A stretch of DNA of 64,000 nt from Dermatemys mawii (lineage: Eukaryota; Chordata; Testudines; Dermatemydidae): assembly GCA_007922305.1 (NCBI GenBank), contig ML677335.1, positions 18,448,246 through 18,512,245 on the forward strand. The letters run 5' to 3'. Position numbers and translations under genes: made by a program. Below, one piece after another: positions 1-17,100 of the stretch (the first letter of the stretch is position 1; each line of letters starts with the position of its first letter). The notes beneath the pieces were generated by a model, which did no database searches, was not told the origin of the DNA, and was given only the letters and a program-made list of their open reading frames with translations.

Positions 1-5208
<5,208 letters not shown>

Positions 5209-5425
5209 GAAGGGTGGTCTTGTGGTTAAGGCACAAAACTAGGGATCAGAATTGCTGACTGTAAAATTGATGATATATTTCTTCCCCACCTCCTCGAGTG
5301 CTATGAAGCTAAGTTCACTAATGTTTGTAATGCACACTATGCGCCTCATATGTGAAAAGCACCATGCAAGTATGAAGTATTCTTATTTCGGAGTAATGAT
5401 GGAGAGTAACTATAGGTTCATCACC
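5209..5425 (+). repeat. tRNA-derived CORE-SINE/MIR-like fragment
   Basis: The sequence ggtcttgtggttaaggcac resembles the pol III A box and flank of a tRNA-derived SINE. It is followed at the expected spacing by agggatcagaattgctgac, a decayed B-box region. Farther on come the gctatgaagctaagttcact and gaaaagcaccatgcaagtat stretches typical of sauropsid MIR/CORE-SINE tails. Insertion is in the same orientation as PRKG1. It is diverged, with no clear target duplication. Confidence 0.55.
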
Positions 5426-5730
5426 ATGTCTGATAATACAAATAAAGTAACAACAAGACTATTTTCTCTTTGGAACAAAATGGCGTGTATGGGGCAGGAG
5501 GGGTTGTCTCTCTTCTTCTCTTGGGTAGCCACAGTATTTCTGAGAATCTCATTACCTGATTTTTATAGGTGCTAGGCATTGTGAGCTCCCTTTGCTCTCA
5601 GTGCTCAGCTCCTCTGAAAAGCAGGTTATTGGTGCATAACCTGGGACTCATTAGTTTCTCTAAGACTTTCCGTACACAGTGTGTGACATTTTCAAGATAC
5701 TACCATTTGAAAAAAGAAAACTTGTCTATA

Positions 5731-6155
5731 TGGGAACACAGGAACTTCCATATTGGATCAGACCAGGAGTTCATCTAATGCAGCAGTTCTCATCCGGATG
5801 TCTGGGGCACCCTAGAAGTCCATGAGCATGTTTCAGGGGGTCCGCCAAAATAAACCAGACAGCAGGGCTGATGCTAGACTCACTGGGGCCCAGGGCTGAA
5901 AGTCTAAGTCAGAGCAACTTAGTTTTGGAGGGCCCCCTGTGGTGTGGGGCCTGAGAGAATTGCCCTGCTTGGTACCCCCTAATGCCAGCCCTGGCTTTTA
6001 ATCTACTGGATATGCAGGAAAAAGGTTGTAGCACAGGCGGACTGTGGAATTTTTATAGCATGTTGGGGGTGGGGGAGGAGAGGCTCAAAGAAAAAGGTTG
6101 AGAACCCCAATCTGAGAGAGCATTCCATTTCTGAGTGGCTAGTATCAGAGGCTTC
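5731..6155 (-). mobile_element. CR1 LINE 3' fragment split by a hAT insertion
   Basis: Read on the + strand, gaacacaggaacttccatat followed by tggatcagaccaggagttca is the reverse complement of the conserved CR1 3' end. The sequence stops at 5780 and resumes after 6110 with tggctagtatcagaggcttc, which is the expected continuation. The bases 5781-6109 between are a DNA transposon. The CR1 therefore predates that insertion. Only non-coding 3' sequence is present. Confidence 0.6.
5781..6109 (-). mobile_element. Non-autonomous hAT transposon, copy 1
   Basis: The ends are CAGCAGTTCTCATCC on the left and GGTTGAGAACCCC on the right, an imperfect terminal inverted repeat of the CAGNGGTTCTCAACC type. 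Flanks ATCTAATG and ATCTGAGA are compatible with a worn 8-bp target duplication. The element lies inside a CR1 3' end. It is homologous, in reverse orientation, to the element at 10342-10699: the two share the gaaacatgctc and aacatgctataaaaa blocks. It has no transposase frame, so it depended on a partner. Confidence 0.6.
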
Positions 6156-8528
6156 AGAGACAGCTGTCCCTGGCATTGGCCAGTATCAGAAACAGGCTGC
6201 TATACTAGCTGGACTATGGTATATCTGGATGATATAGCCAAATAAATAAATAATACATGCATACAATAATTTTCCTATTCCTTGTCAGAAACATCATATA
6301 GTTCTGTTAGTTTGTTAGACCAGGTAAACATTGGAGAAGACTGTAGTTTGAACACACCATACTGGTTCAAGTCTCTGAAGCATGTACTGAAAAACATGTA
6401 TCTATGAATTCATTTCCTATACTTGGATTGTTCATTTAAACAAAAGGATGCTCAAGGCAGTAAGCCATGCTTTTAAACAGAATTTCTTGCCAAACTCTTG
6501 ATAATGCTCTCCAGTTGCAAAATTCTTCAGCAGTTTCCTTAAACAGCTTTCATTTTTCCATCCTTTTAAGGCTAACTCCTTTCTCAGGGCACAGATTTGA
6601 TTTCTTCAGCTTTTGATATTTATATATTTTATGCATTAGAATAATATTCTGCACTGTGAATTAGTAAATGGGAGAGTAAAAAGCCAGCTTGCTAGACAGG
6701 TTTTTCCCATATCATATGAAAAAGCAAGGAATTTTTTTAAAAAATCAGTTTGATTGTATGAGATGTCAGAAATAGTCATTTTTACTTAACTTTAAAACAT
6801 AACACGTTGAAACAAAACACGTGTTTTGAATGTTTTTTTAAAAAATTTAATTTTTTATTTAGCAGTGTGGGAAGTTAAGGTTCATATACTTTTGCATGCA
6901 TTGTTCAATGCCATCTCTCAATATAAAAGATTTCCAAAATTCTCAAAATCCAAACCTGTGCCAACACAACACTGCTAATATGTGCAAGGGGCGTGGCTGG
7001 TGAGAGCCATTCTATGCAGCATTGTCCCGTCCCTTGGTAAATCTGAGAGGAAACAACTACAGAGCCAATGTTGACACTGGTTCCTGTTGTGGGCCCTGGA
7101 GAGGAATTTTGGGACCAAGATACAGGGATGAATGAAAAGAAAGGGTTTTTCAGTCTGTCATTTTGCCACTAGAATCTGGTTAGGGAGAATTAAAGAGGAT
7201 TTGACTCTTCATTGGAAGACCTGGGCTGACATTACTCCTCAAGAGTGATAGAATTTCTCTAATTATGGCTGCCCACTGTAAGTGCTGCATTTACCTACCA
7301 GAAGTGCTAAAGACACTGAAGTCTCCATGCTGTGGGGTTTTCAGTGCATCTCTGTCTCTGCTGCAGCTTTTATGTATGAGGATATGACTTTTTGCCCCTC
7401 AATGAGTGTTTGTCTTTGGCTGATCTTTTAACTTAATATAATATTTATTTATATAGCTCCATAGCATTTTCTAAACAAAAAAGACAAAATGCTTACAGTC
7501 TATGCTTAGCTGTAATGCTGTGAGTGACAACAAAAACAGTGGAGAGGGAAGATGGCATTATACAAGGACATGGATCTTTCTCTGACTTCATGTTAGGTTG
7601 TGATTGAATTACCTCTGAAATTAGAGGTATTTAGTTTCAAAGAGATGATTTTTCTTGTTTTTATTCCTTTGCTACCTTCTCCCATCTTTTTATATATAAT
7701 TTTTAAAAGGTGCCATGTATCTTTGTTCACTTGATCTAGAATTAAACTGCTCCTATTATGAGCATTTTTTTCAATGCCAACCAAAATTGTCAACCCTATT
7801 TGTCCGGTGTTACAGAAGTGAAGGGGTGGGGCCATCACCCTGGTGTGGTAGCAGCAGGGTCAGTGGGGAAAAAACAACTGTCAGCCGGAACTCAGGGCCT
7901 GAACACCCAAGCCAGGACAGTGGGTTATGGGTGCCAGCCAGAACACAGAATAGCTGTGATTGTTTCAAGAATCTGTTTTTAAAAGTACTTAGATTTCAAA
8001 AAGTTATTTATGCTTTTAAAAATATACCTAAATATAAGTGTGCAAAATACCTCAAAATACTTAAGTACCTGGGAACACTTCTGGGTACAGATTGTCTGGT
8101 ACTACTTCTAGGCAATCATACCCCAAATCCTTCTGGACTTCCGGAATCAATTTGGAGCCAGCCCAAGACCCCATAATTATTCAGGCACACCCTTCCCATA
8201 ACCTTGCCTTCATCGGTACTTTGATTTATAGTTTTGTCCCTTCAGGGACATGTGGTAGTTGAAACAAGTAATCCACAGGCTTTGCAGAGGAATTTCTAAG
8301 TCAATCACATTTTACTCATAGACAAATAAAAGGTGCATGGCTGGGGTGCCAGAATAAGGGGTGACGGGGTCATGGAGAGCAACGGAGGGAAGAGGGGTGG
8401 TGAAGAGGAGGGAGCCAGGTCTTGGGGCTTGGGTGAAAACCAGCACAGGACCGGGCCTCAGGGGAAGGGGTGTGGCAGGGTCTTGGGGAGAATGGGTGAT
8501 GTAAGGGCTGGGTCTTCTGGGAAGAGGC
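6156..8528. other. PRKG1: Intron, mostly unclassified
   Basis: Bases 7439-7530 (tttatatagctccatagcat and onward, then gcttacagtctatgc) look like a short L3/CR1-type 3' fragment, at low confidence. Bases 7800-7960 and 8330-8528 are locally GC-rich and may be old repeats, but I cannot assign them. Open frames of 60-150 codons here have no recognisable protein content. Confidence 0.5.
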
Positions 8529-8536
8529 TGCATGAG

Positions 8537-9474
8537 TAAGGTTACCATATTTGAACTTTCAAAAAAGAGGACACTCCATCGGGGTTGGAGGTTGCCCTGC
8601 CCTCTATTCACCCCCTCCCACTTCCCACTCCTTGACTGCCCACACAGAAACCTCAACCTATCCAACTCCCTCTGCTCCTTGTCACCTGATCACCCCTCCC
8701 AGGGCCCCTATCACTAACTGCCCCCCCCCGGGCCCCCCCCCCTATCCAAGGCCCCCGTCGCCGGGGGCCCCGGCGGCCCCCGCCCTGGGCCCCCACACAC
8801 TAACCTCTCCCCTAGGATTCCATCCCCTAACTGTCCCCTGACTGCTCTGACCCCTATCCACACCCCTGCCCCCTGACAGACCCCCAGGACTCCCATGCCT
8901 ATCCAACAACTCCATGCCCCCTGACATCCCTCCCCGAATCCCTGACCCATTCAACCCCTGCCCCGCTCCCTGTCCCCTGACTGCCTTGACCTCCTCCATA
9001 CTCCTGATTCCTGACCCATCCAATCCCCCAGCTTCCTGCCCTGTCTCTTGACTGCCACCTCCAGAGATCCCCTGCCCCTTCTCCAACCCCTCCCCTCCCC
9101 AGCACGCNNNNNNNNNNAGCTCGCCACCCGCCCCCTCAGAGTGCCGCCAGCATGGCGTGCTGGGCTGCAGGAGAGGAAGGAGGAGAGGAGGAGCTCTAGA
9201 ACTGCTGGAGGCCACGATGCGAGTGGCCTAGCCGGCGATCTGAGGCTGCAGGGGAGTGGGGGAGCAGGGGAGGTGGGGTGTGTGGTATGGGGGGAAGAGG
9301 CTCTGGCTGCTGGAGGCCATGATGCAAGTGGCTCAGTCTGGCCCAGCCTCTCTGTCAGCCGCACCCTGCATGGGGAGGGAAATCCCAGACCTTTTAGAGT
9401 TGTTCCCCCCAGATGCTATTTATAACCGAAAAAGCCTGACATGTCCAGGAGAATCCGAACGACTGGTAACCATA
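8537..9474. mobile_element. GC-rich hAT-like DNA element with 8-bp target duplication
   Basis: The left end TAAGGTTACCATATTTG and the right end (read inward TATGGTTACCAGTCG) share an inverted GGTTACCA core. The flanks TGCATGAG (8529-8536) and TGCATGGG (9475-9482) look like an 8-bp target duplication with one change. The interior is very rich in C on the + strand and holds a local duplication (see findings). An assembly gap sits at 9108-9117, so true length is unknown. No transposase is visible. The termini resemble those of the 123-bp MITE at 12000-12122. Long open frames inside reflect base composition. Confidence 0.6.
9108..9117. other. Assembly gap (10 N)
   Basis: Ten consecutive N interrupt GC-rich sequence within the element at 8537-9474. 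A round number of N often means a gap of unknown size, so lengths and frames spanning it should not be trusted. Confidence 0.98.
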
Positions 9475-9482
9475 TGCATGGG

Positions 9483-10333
9483 GGAGTAGATCCACAGTTT
9501 GGGTACCTGGAGGGCCCCCTCAGTTTTAGGGTGTGTCCGCCACTCCTGTGCTTGGATCTCTAGGCAATATAACAACTGGGTATGCAATTCACTCCCTTAT
9601 ATTCCTCACCATTCTTGAGTGTTCTTTGGATTTTGTTCACTATTTTCAGGGGTCTCAATATCCTATTCTGGACTCCTACATCTCAGGTTTGTCTTCATGG
9701 TCATGAAGATGTCTCAGACTCCTGCAGCAGTCTTCCTTAGATTGTTCATGTCAGACAATTATAAGTTTCCTCACTTAGCGAACAAGATTATCTCTTTAAC
9801 AGTAACTCCTAACATTTTTTTCATCCTTTTTGTTTCTTTGTCTGTTGGGGATTTTCCACTGCTCCAACTCCACCCTCTGCAGACATTGTGGGGAAGAACG
9901 GGTTTCACTAGGCTTCAGCCATCTTATTATTCAAGGGTGCTTCCTTTTGAATGGAAAGTTATTTAAATTAATGACTCTTAATTGTTCCTGTTAGACCTCC
10001 CTAGCCTGGGTGACACAGTTCATTAGCAAATGGCTTATTTAGTATACCCTGAGGCACTGAATGATGCAGCAATTTCATAAGATCAACCAGAAATCATAAG
10101 TTTTGCATAAATTAGACTGCCAGAGAGAAAATAAAATCCCAGTCCCTTATATGGCATTCTCAAGTCACATCTGGCCAGCTTTTCAGAGTGAACATTCCAA
10201 TGTGCGTTTGGCTGTCCTGTCTGTAACCACTTGACTACACTCTCTTGTCCGGAATAGAACACAATTCTGCTATTGTCTTGCAAGTGGTTATGACCAGCTA
10301 GGGACAGGTCCACAGAGCGGATAACGGTTATTC
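9483..10333. other. PRKG1: Intron, nothing recognised
   Basis: AT-rich sequence between two hAT elements. The 115-codon frame around 9619-9966 has no family features that I recognise and is probably chance. Confidence 0.5.
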
Positions 10334-10341
10334 CTTCAGCT

Positions 10342-10699
10342 CAGAGGTTCTTGACCTTTCTCTCTGAGGCCCCTCAACATGCTATAAAAACTCAATGGCC
10401 CACCTGTGCCACAATAACTGGCTTTCTGCATATAAAAGGCAGAAATGACATTAGTAGGTAGCCAGCAGGGCAACTGCCATGGGCCCCTATGAAGCTACAT
10501 TGCTCAGACTTAAGTTTTAGCCCCACGTGGCGGGGCTCAGGGACCTGGACTTCAGCCCCATACAGTGGGTTTTGGCTTTCTGCCCTTGGCCCCAGTGAGT
10601 CTAATGCTGGCCCTGCTTGGAGGCCCCCCTGAAACATGCTCAAGGCTTCTAGCCCTCCTCCCCCCGCCCACCTCCCGGAGTCCTGGGTGATAACTACTG
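10342..10699 (+). mobile_element. Non-autonomous hAT transposon, copy 2
   Basis: It begins CAGAGGTTCTTGACC and ends GGTGATAACTACTG, giving inverted ends of the CAG(N)GGTTCT type. The flanks CTTCAGCT and CTTTAGGT agree at six of eight positions, as expected of an aged hAT duplication. It is the same family as 5781-6109 in the opposite orientation. The pair could in principle form a long intron hairpin or serve as a substrate for inversion of the 4.6 kb between them. Confidence 0.65.
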
Positions 10700-10707
10700 C
10701 TTTAGGT

Positions 10708-11991
10708 GAAATGATAAAGATCTGTTCTAGAGATCTGAAAGTCCAGGTTCAATTCCTCCTGATGGTCCATTGGGGGAATAGTCTTTATGGATGATGGGGA
10801 TGGACTTTCTTCGGTTTTCTTTTTTAAAACTATTTAATGCACACAGTGAAAAAATATCCTTTTAAAACAAATTTTATAGTTGAAACCAATATAATCTGTC
10901 AAGTCTTGCATGATGCTCAACAAAGTACAGGTGTTTCATTATCTGGCCACTTTGTCACATGCTTTGTAACATGTTTAGAGGTTTAAGGTTTGAAGACAAG
11001 GCAAGGAGGCCAGAATGGATTGTATAAGTCAAGCAAGTAGCAGATAGTGCTAAGGCTATATGGAAAGTTCACACTGAAACCAGAGCCCAATCAAAATGAG
11101 GTTTGATGACATTTTTAAACCTTAAACCAGGCTTGGGAAAGACTCCTAAGTATAGGCTCATGCTACTTGCACAGTACTTCTCACCATTTTCAGTATTGCT
11201 GGGCCTGTGTTTTAGTTATGTAGTCGTCATCACTTATCTAAGTAGTTAAAAATAGAAATAACAGTAACTCTTCCTGTTTCCCATTTTGTGTGTGTAGAGG
11301 AGGGGTTGGGGAGGAAGACGGCGAGAGAGAAAAAAGATTTTGGGGAAAGCTAAGTTGAAGAAATGGATTTTGCATTTTGATTAGGAAGTCATTACCCTTC
11401 TCTCTTGTGGGAGTGAGCTCTACAGTCTAGGTATCTTGCCCATGAAAGTTTTGTCTCTGACACTTGTGAATCTCTGCTTATTTGACAGTTTTTACTAGTG
11501 TAATGTAGTTGCCATGAGAGACTGTGGTCCTGGAGAGACAAGTGAGATCTTAGGCAGTTGGGCCAGTCCCTTGGAGGGTTCTGCATATCAAGACAGACCT
11601 TGGACTAGAATAATCTGCATTATAGAGCAAGTACAGAGAGTAGAGTCCTGGGGTGATGTGTTCACAGTGAACTGTATTTCTAAGTAGATAGGCTGCTTCA
11701 TTTTGTACCACTAAGAGTATCATCCTTTGCCCTTAGACACTTTTGTGAGAGCCATGGTGGGCTCCTGGGACAAGGGACGCATCCACCTTTCCTCAGGCTT
11801 TCCTAATAAATTACATAAGAAAGATTTTTCAAGAGGTTGCAAGGTGTGGGCTGTTACCTCCACATTCCCAGATCATTTTAGGATTAGAAAAGGGTTGCAC
11901 CTAACTCCACCCTCTCTCATGTTTCCGTGGGAGCACAAAAACCCCCATTCTCTCTCCCATTGTGTATAATCTGAATCAGCTGCAGAGACAT
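10708..11991. other. PRKG1: Intron, nothing recognised
   Basis: Unique-looking sequence with no inverted ends, LTR features or conserved frame that I can identify. Bases 11625-11760 are mildly reminiscent of old LINE sequence but could not be placed. Confidence 0.5.
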
Positions 11992-11999
11992 CCCACAAT

Positions 12000-12122
12000 T
12001 AGGGTGACCAGATGTCCTGATTTTATAGGGAAAGTCTCAATTTTGGGGTCTTTTTCTTATACAGGCTCCTATTACCCCCACCCTCTGTCCCGATCTTTCA
12101 CATTTGCTCTCTGGTCACCCTA
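12000..12122. mobile_element. 123-bp hAT MITE with perfect 8-bp target duplication
   Basis: The ends are TAGGGTGACCAGA and TCTGGTCACCCTA-type inverted repeats. Both flanks are exactly CCCACAAT (11992-11999 and 12123-12130). Size, inverted ends and the 8-bp duplication fit a hAT-derived MITE. A similar tagggtgaccaggcagcaag fragment occurs at about 20670 inside a CR1. Confidence 0.85.
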
Positions 12123-12610
12123 CCCACAATCCTACCAACACCTTCGAGGGTCCTTAGAAACCATGTTGTGGTGAAAAAATTGATTTTTCTGTTGTGAACA
12201 AATATCCACTGGAGATCATCTACGACAGGCATGTTCCACTAGAATGATGAAATTTTTATTGACGAGGCAGAGACTTGTATGTGCAAGAGACAATGAAAAT
12301 CTGCTGTTACATGTACAGGTAATGTATCATCTTTGGCTGGAATCAAGCCAGTCTGCCTCAGCAGAGAATAATTTGATGATGAAATAAATTTAGCAGAAAA
12401 ATTACATTAGTGTTTTGGTTTTTAAAATCTTATGGGGTATATGTTTAACTTCTAAGTGCAGTTGAATTGGTTCTTTGTTTCCTGCTTGAGAGCCTTGGTT
12501 TCCCTCAAGCCAAGTGGTTGTCTCAATCAGACAGTCACTTTTTGCCCGATATTTCCCTAAGGCTTCCCACCAACTTTAATAAGTCAAAAGACATGTTCTC
12601 ACTAGCAATG

Positions 12611-12857
12611 TTAAAGCGCTGCCATGGTTATGTAGTCACGGCACGAGTGCTAGGAGAGAGTTTTCCCGGCACTGTAAAAAAACAAACAAAAACCCCACCT
12701 CCTCGAGGGATGTAGCGGGGCTCTCAAACCTGTAGTACTGTCTACACTGCGACATTACAGCACTGAAACTTGTAGAGCTTGGGGGTGTGTCTGCTTTTTC
12801 ATACCACCGAGTGAGAAAGTTACAATGCTGTAACATGGCAGTGTAAACAAGGTCTAA
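12611..12857. mobile_element. Harbinger-like MITE
   Basis: The left side reads ttaaagcgctgccatgg. The right side contains ctgtctacactgcgac and ends catggcagtgtaaacaaggt followed by ctaa. The tctacactg motif and a TTA/TAA flank are features of turtle PIF/Harbinger-type MITEs, and similar to the termini of the large Harbinger at 36537-40502. Boundaries are approximate. It has no coding capacity. Confidence 0.5.
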
Positions 12858-13289
12858 GATAAAAAAAGAAAAGCAACAGTTGAGGCTCAGATGTGGGGGG
12901 GAGGCCCAGTGAAGTCATTTGTCTTGAACCCTCTCTTTAAGCAAAATATTGCTTGAACTTAGCAATTTTAAGCATGTTGTAAAAATTGGAAAAGGTATGT
13001 TTGTAAAGAATGTGCAGCATTTGCATACATCCAGCTCTGCTTTGTGTTGACAGTTTTAACTTGTGTGTGGAAGTTACTTCTCACTAATGAAGTGGTGTGA
13101 TATATGCCATGTCTAAAACCAAATGTTTCCTCTTGTGCTCCTTCTCTGGAATTTATCTACATTAGTGTATTGTATCTGATGGTTGGATTACAAAAGAAAA
13201 ATTCATCGGTGTGACATGGTACAATCTGGACTGTTTAAAAGAGAGATCCTCTTATCTCTCTCACCTGGGATGTCTTTTACACTTCTTTA

Positions 13290-14140
13290 CTGTCAGAACA
13301 GCCATCTCTAGCCTGCTCATGTGGTCCGTCATTGTATCAAAGGAAAATGTCCACCAGCTTAGTTTATCCCAAATCGAGTTTCTGACGCAACGTAATCCAA
13401 AAACACAGGTTAAGATTAAACAATAAAGTAATCTGATTAACTACAGAAAGATAGATTTTTTTTAAGTGATTACAAGTATTGATGCATAAAAGTCAGGATT
13501 GCTTACAAAGTAAAAAGACATTAGCTTGTGTAGTACTCTAATTTAACACGCTAAGTGAACTTGAAAGCAATAATTTTGTCTCACCGTACAATGTTGTAAA
13601 TTTCACAGGCTAGGCCTCCATCCAGCGTGGGACCACTCCCCATTAGTTCAGTTCTCTGAGAATTGATGATGATGTTGAGATGGAAGGAGAAGAGGTGAAA
13701 TGGAGGCCCCTGTCTGTATATCCCTCTCTCTGATATCACCCTACCCTCTTTGAGGATTACCCCCAATTGAGGTTCAGGTTATAAGTATTCTATTGTGGAC
13801 ATGAGACTTGAAACATTCCTGTAAGGCAACATAAATTTCTTATTCATGCCTTCCTTCCTGCTAAGGAGTACTGTTTAATTAGGAGATTGTCCAACTGATT
13901 ATGCTGATAATTGTCTGGGGGCAGCAGGGTATCTTTGTCTCTGAAGAACTTGTTCAAATCTGTCTTTCTAACTCTGGAACATGTTACAGCAATGTTATAC
14001 AGTAGAGACTTATAACTTTACATACAATGTTGGTACACACATTTTACTAGGACAATAATGAGTTTTCAAATGATGCCTCACAAAATGATTCATAGTCTTG
14101 TAAAAGCAATAACCATAATAGTATAGACTGTCACAGTAAG
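13290..14140 (-). mobile_element. Diverged ERV-type LTR (family also at 46.8-47.7 kb)
   Basis: Aligned by eye with 46830-47680, this shares in order: an acaataaa block, the aagtgattacaagt(a)ttg block, tgtctcaccg, and a tttcaaatgatgcctca block near its right end. The order and spacing match although many bases differ. The likely direction is minus, from the orientation of polyadenylation-like signals in this family. No gag or pol is attached. Edges are approximate. Confidence 0.55.
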
Positions 14141-17100
14141 CAAGGATAATAGATACACAACCAGATAATGTTCGTCTTCTAGGCTCTCATATGAACCTCA
14201 CATATGCCATTCTAAACAAATGTTCTGGCATTTTAAAAAAACTGTATTAATATGTCTAAAAAGAAATTTGTTCATGCTGCTGATTCTTAAAGTATGGAAG
14301 AAAGTGTATTTGACTGGGAAAGAAAATGTTACTTATTCCCATACCTGAAGATATTCATATCTGAATATTTACCATTTTTAATTTTCATTTTTCTATTACA
14401 GTGGTGATGGATACTGTATATTACTCTGCACAATCAATGCTTTTCATATGTCTGACACAGAATAGAGGTTCTAAATGTTCTCCATCCCCACCTCAAACTT
14501 TGAAGAAGTTTAGATTGAAATCTAATGTCAGATCCGTCCCTAGTCTTAACTGTGGCATCTGATGTGTTATATTTTGTTGTCCTCAGATTTAAGTTACAAA
14601 GAACATTTCTCAAAGAATGTTCATTTCAGGTAAACAGTTCTGCTATTTCTGTAACTGTTTAGTAATGGTACTTTTGTGGTGTTTACCTATAATTCTACAG
14701 CCACAGTGTTTGATGTATTGACCAGATATCAATGACCCTATATGGGCACCTGGGGAGAGCAGGTTGCATTGTGCATATATTTGTATACATTAAAATGTAT
14801 ATGACTGTATTTGTATACATGGAGAGACATAAAACATAATTTGATTAGTATTTCTTAAATGACATTATTCATCTGAAAATGTGCTTAAGTTGACAGCACA
14901 AGCACAATCTTCTTTACTTTTTTTTTAAAAAACTTCCACAAACTAGAAACTGTAGGCTTTTTATTAATGCGTGTGAAAAAGCTTGCAACACAAGAAAATC
15001 ACCATAAATTATACACTGATTCAAAAAAGCTATAAAATTCCTGCAGCAATCTTGGAGATGTAGCTTGAGCAACCTGTTTTGACATTTAATTGAAGGCCTT
15101 ATGCATCTAAATAGTAGAAACTTATAACTTTACATACAACAGGTTTTTTTTGAGTTTTAAAAAATGCAAAATCCATTAGTGTACAGATAGAGATGGAGCC
15201 TGTTGCTGGGTGTTGTAGGTGAAGACTTCTTAAATATAATTGAAAAATATCTAGAATTGTTACAATTGTTTAAATTTAGCATTACTACAATTGGAAGTCA
15301 TGACGCTTGGATGCTTTTTTCAAAATAACAAGTAGTTATTACTAAATACATTTAATAATCTGTGTGAAGTCTTTTTCATGCATTTACTGTATAACCCTAT
15401 ATTAAAATTTATTTGTTTCAGAGTATTAAAAGCCAGGTATATGTCAACACCATTAGAAAGATATGGGAACAAATGCTTTTGAACCAATAATTGTCAACCT
15501 GGTTCTAGTAATCTTTAAGAATTTAACAAGGGTGTTATTGGCTGTTCAGTTACTCTGCTTACATTTTCAATATCAAAGTAATAATATTAAAGAGCATTTG
15601 TTGAATATGGTCAATCTCTTAGGAAAAAAAGTTTTCTGTTTTTATGTACTGTCATTTTTATATTTAGCACAGTAAAAATCAAAATTCTCCATAATTGCAT
15701 ATCTATTTAATGTAATGTTTCTTTCAAAATTCAAACTACCTTAACAATTATGCTTCTTAAAAATAAATTTTTATTCCCTAATGCTAATGATATAATCTAC
15801 TTCCTGTGGGTATTAATTCATAAATTACATGGTCACACTTGAGTAACATGGCTAATGAAAAATTGTTTTTTTGTTGTTGATGGTGATTAGGTGCCCTCTG
15901 TAATGAATATACACATATATACAGAACGATAGTAGTTACAAATAGAGCTGGTCTGGAAGCTGTCAATGAAACACATTTTCCACAAAAACAAAAAAATCAG
16001 TTCATCAAACTTTTTGCAGAAACATGTCTATTTAAACTCTTGTTGGAAAAATTTCTCAGGTCCAGGAAGGAATTACTTGTCAGAGAGTGAAGGAGGAAAT
16101 ATCTCACATCCAAAAATATTCAGTAGGCCTGTGGATAGGGTAGGAGATGCCTGATTCAGAACAAGGAATTGAGCCTTTTAATCCCATGTAAGTGTCCTAA
16201 ACACCAATTTGTATGTCTCTCTTTCAGTCTCTTCTGTTAGAGCTGTACCGCTTTGTATACATAAATACTAATTGGGGCAGAGTGAAGGGGAACTAAAATT
16301 CCAAAACTGGAACTGGAATTTTGTTTCCTGGCCAGCCTGAATTACAAGTGAAATACATTTGTTCTGCATAGCAAAAAAGTTTATTGTTTTTTCTCAGTAG
16401 TTTTCTAAAACTCTCACAATAATGCTTTGCACTTTAAATAACAGATAAGAGGATGTGTTAGAGATGTACAAAATAACGAAGAATACTGTGCAGAGATGTT
16501 ATATTAGGTGTTTCAATTTACCCTTTCTCATAATAGATGAGAAGAAATCCAATGAATCTGTAAAACAGCATATTTAAAACTGATAAATGGAAATACTTTT
16601 TCATAACACATCATTAAACTGTAACTTTGTTGCCATAAGAGAGCATTTAATCAAACTTAGGAGAATTAAAAAAAATTGTTAGACATTTATATAGATAATG
16701 GAAACATCCACTATTACATTAAACAGGATTGAAAACAAAAATCACAAAATCCATATGCTTCAGGACATTAACTAATTACTAGCTAGTGGGAGGGGAGTAA
16801 GAAGAAACTTCCATAATGGGCATATTATTCCATAATTATCATTGTAGAAGTCTGTGATGGGGTGTGTGTGTCTGTGGGGGTTTTTTTTTAATGGTATCTT
16901 GTCCTAACATAGATATGTAGATGATGATACTTGAGAAGATGGATTATTGCCTGTCCAGAGTAGCATCCTGTGGTGGTCTGCTGTACCAATTTAATAATCA
17001 GGAGGAAAAAAGAACTTTTAGCATTTAAGAATGTTCACTAACTTTATAACATTAAAATTCTAATGTGAGCAGAGTATTAGTTACTTTCTCATTTGGTCTT

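Noticed and set aside
7715..8176. 153-codon frame
   Set aside because: No start context, no recognisable domain, and the flanking sequence is non-coding in character. Chance in a locally GC-richer stretch is more likely.
8312..9425. Several long Pro/Gly-rich frames on both strands
   Set aside because: They arise from C-rich composition in a hAT-like element, and several cross the N gap. No domain is recognisable.
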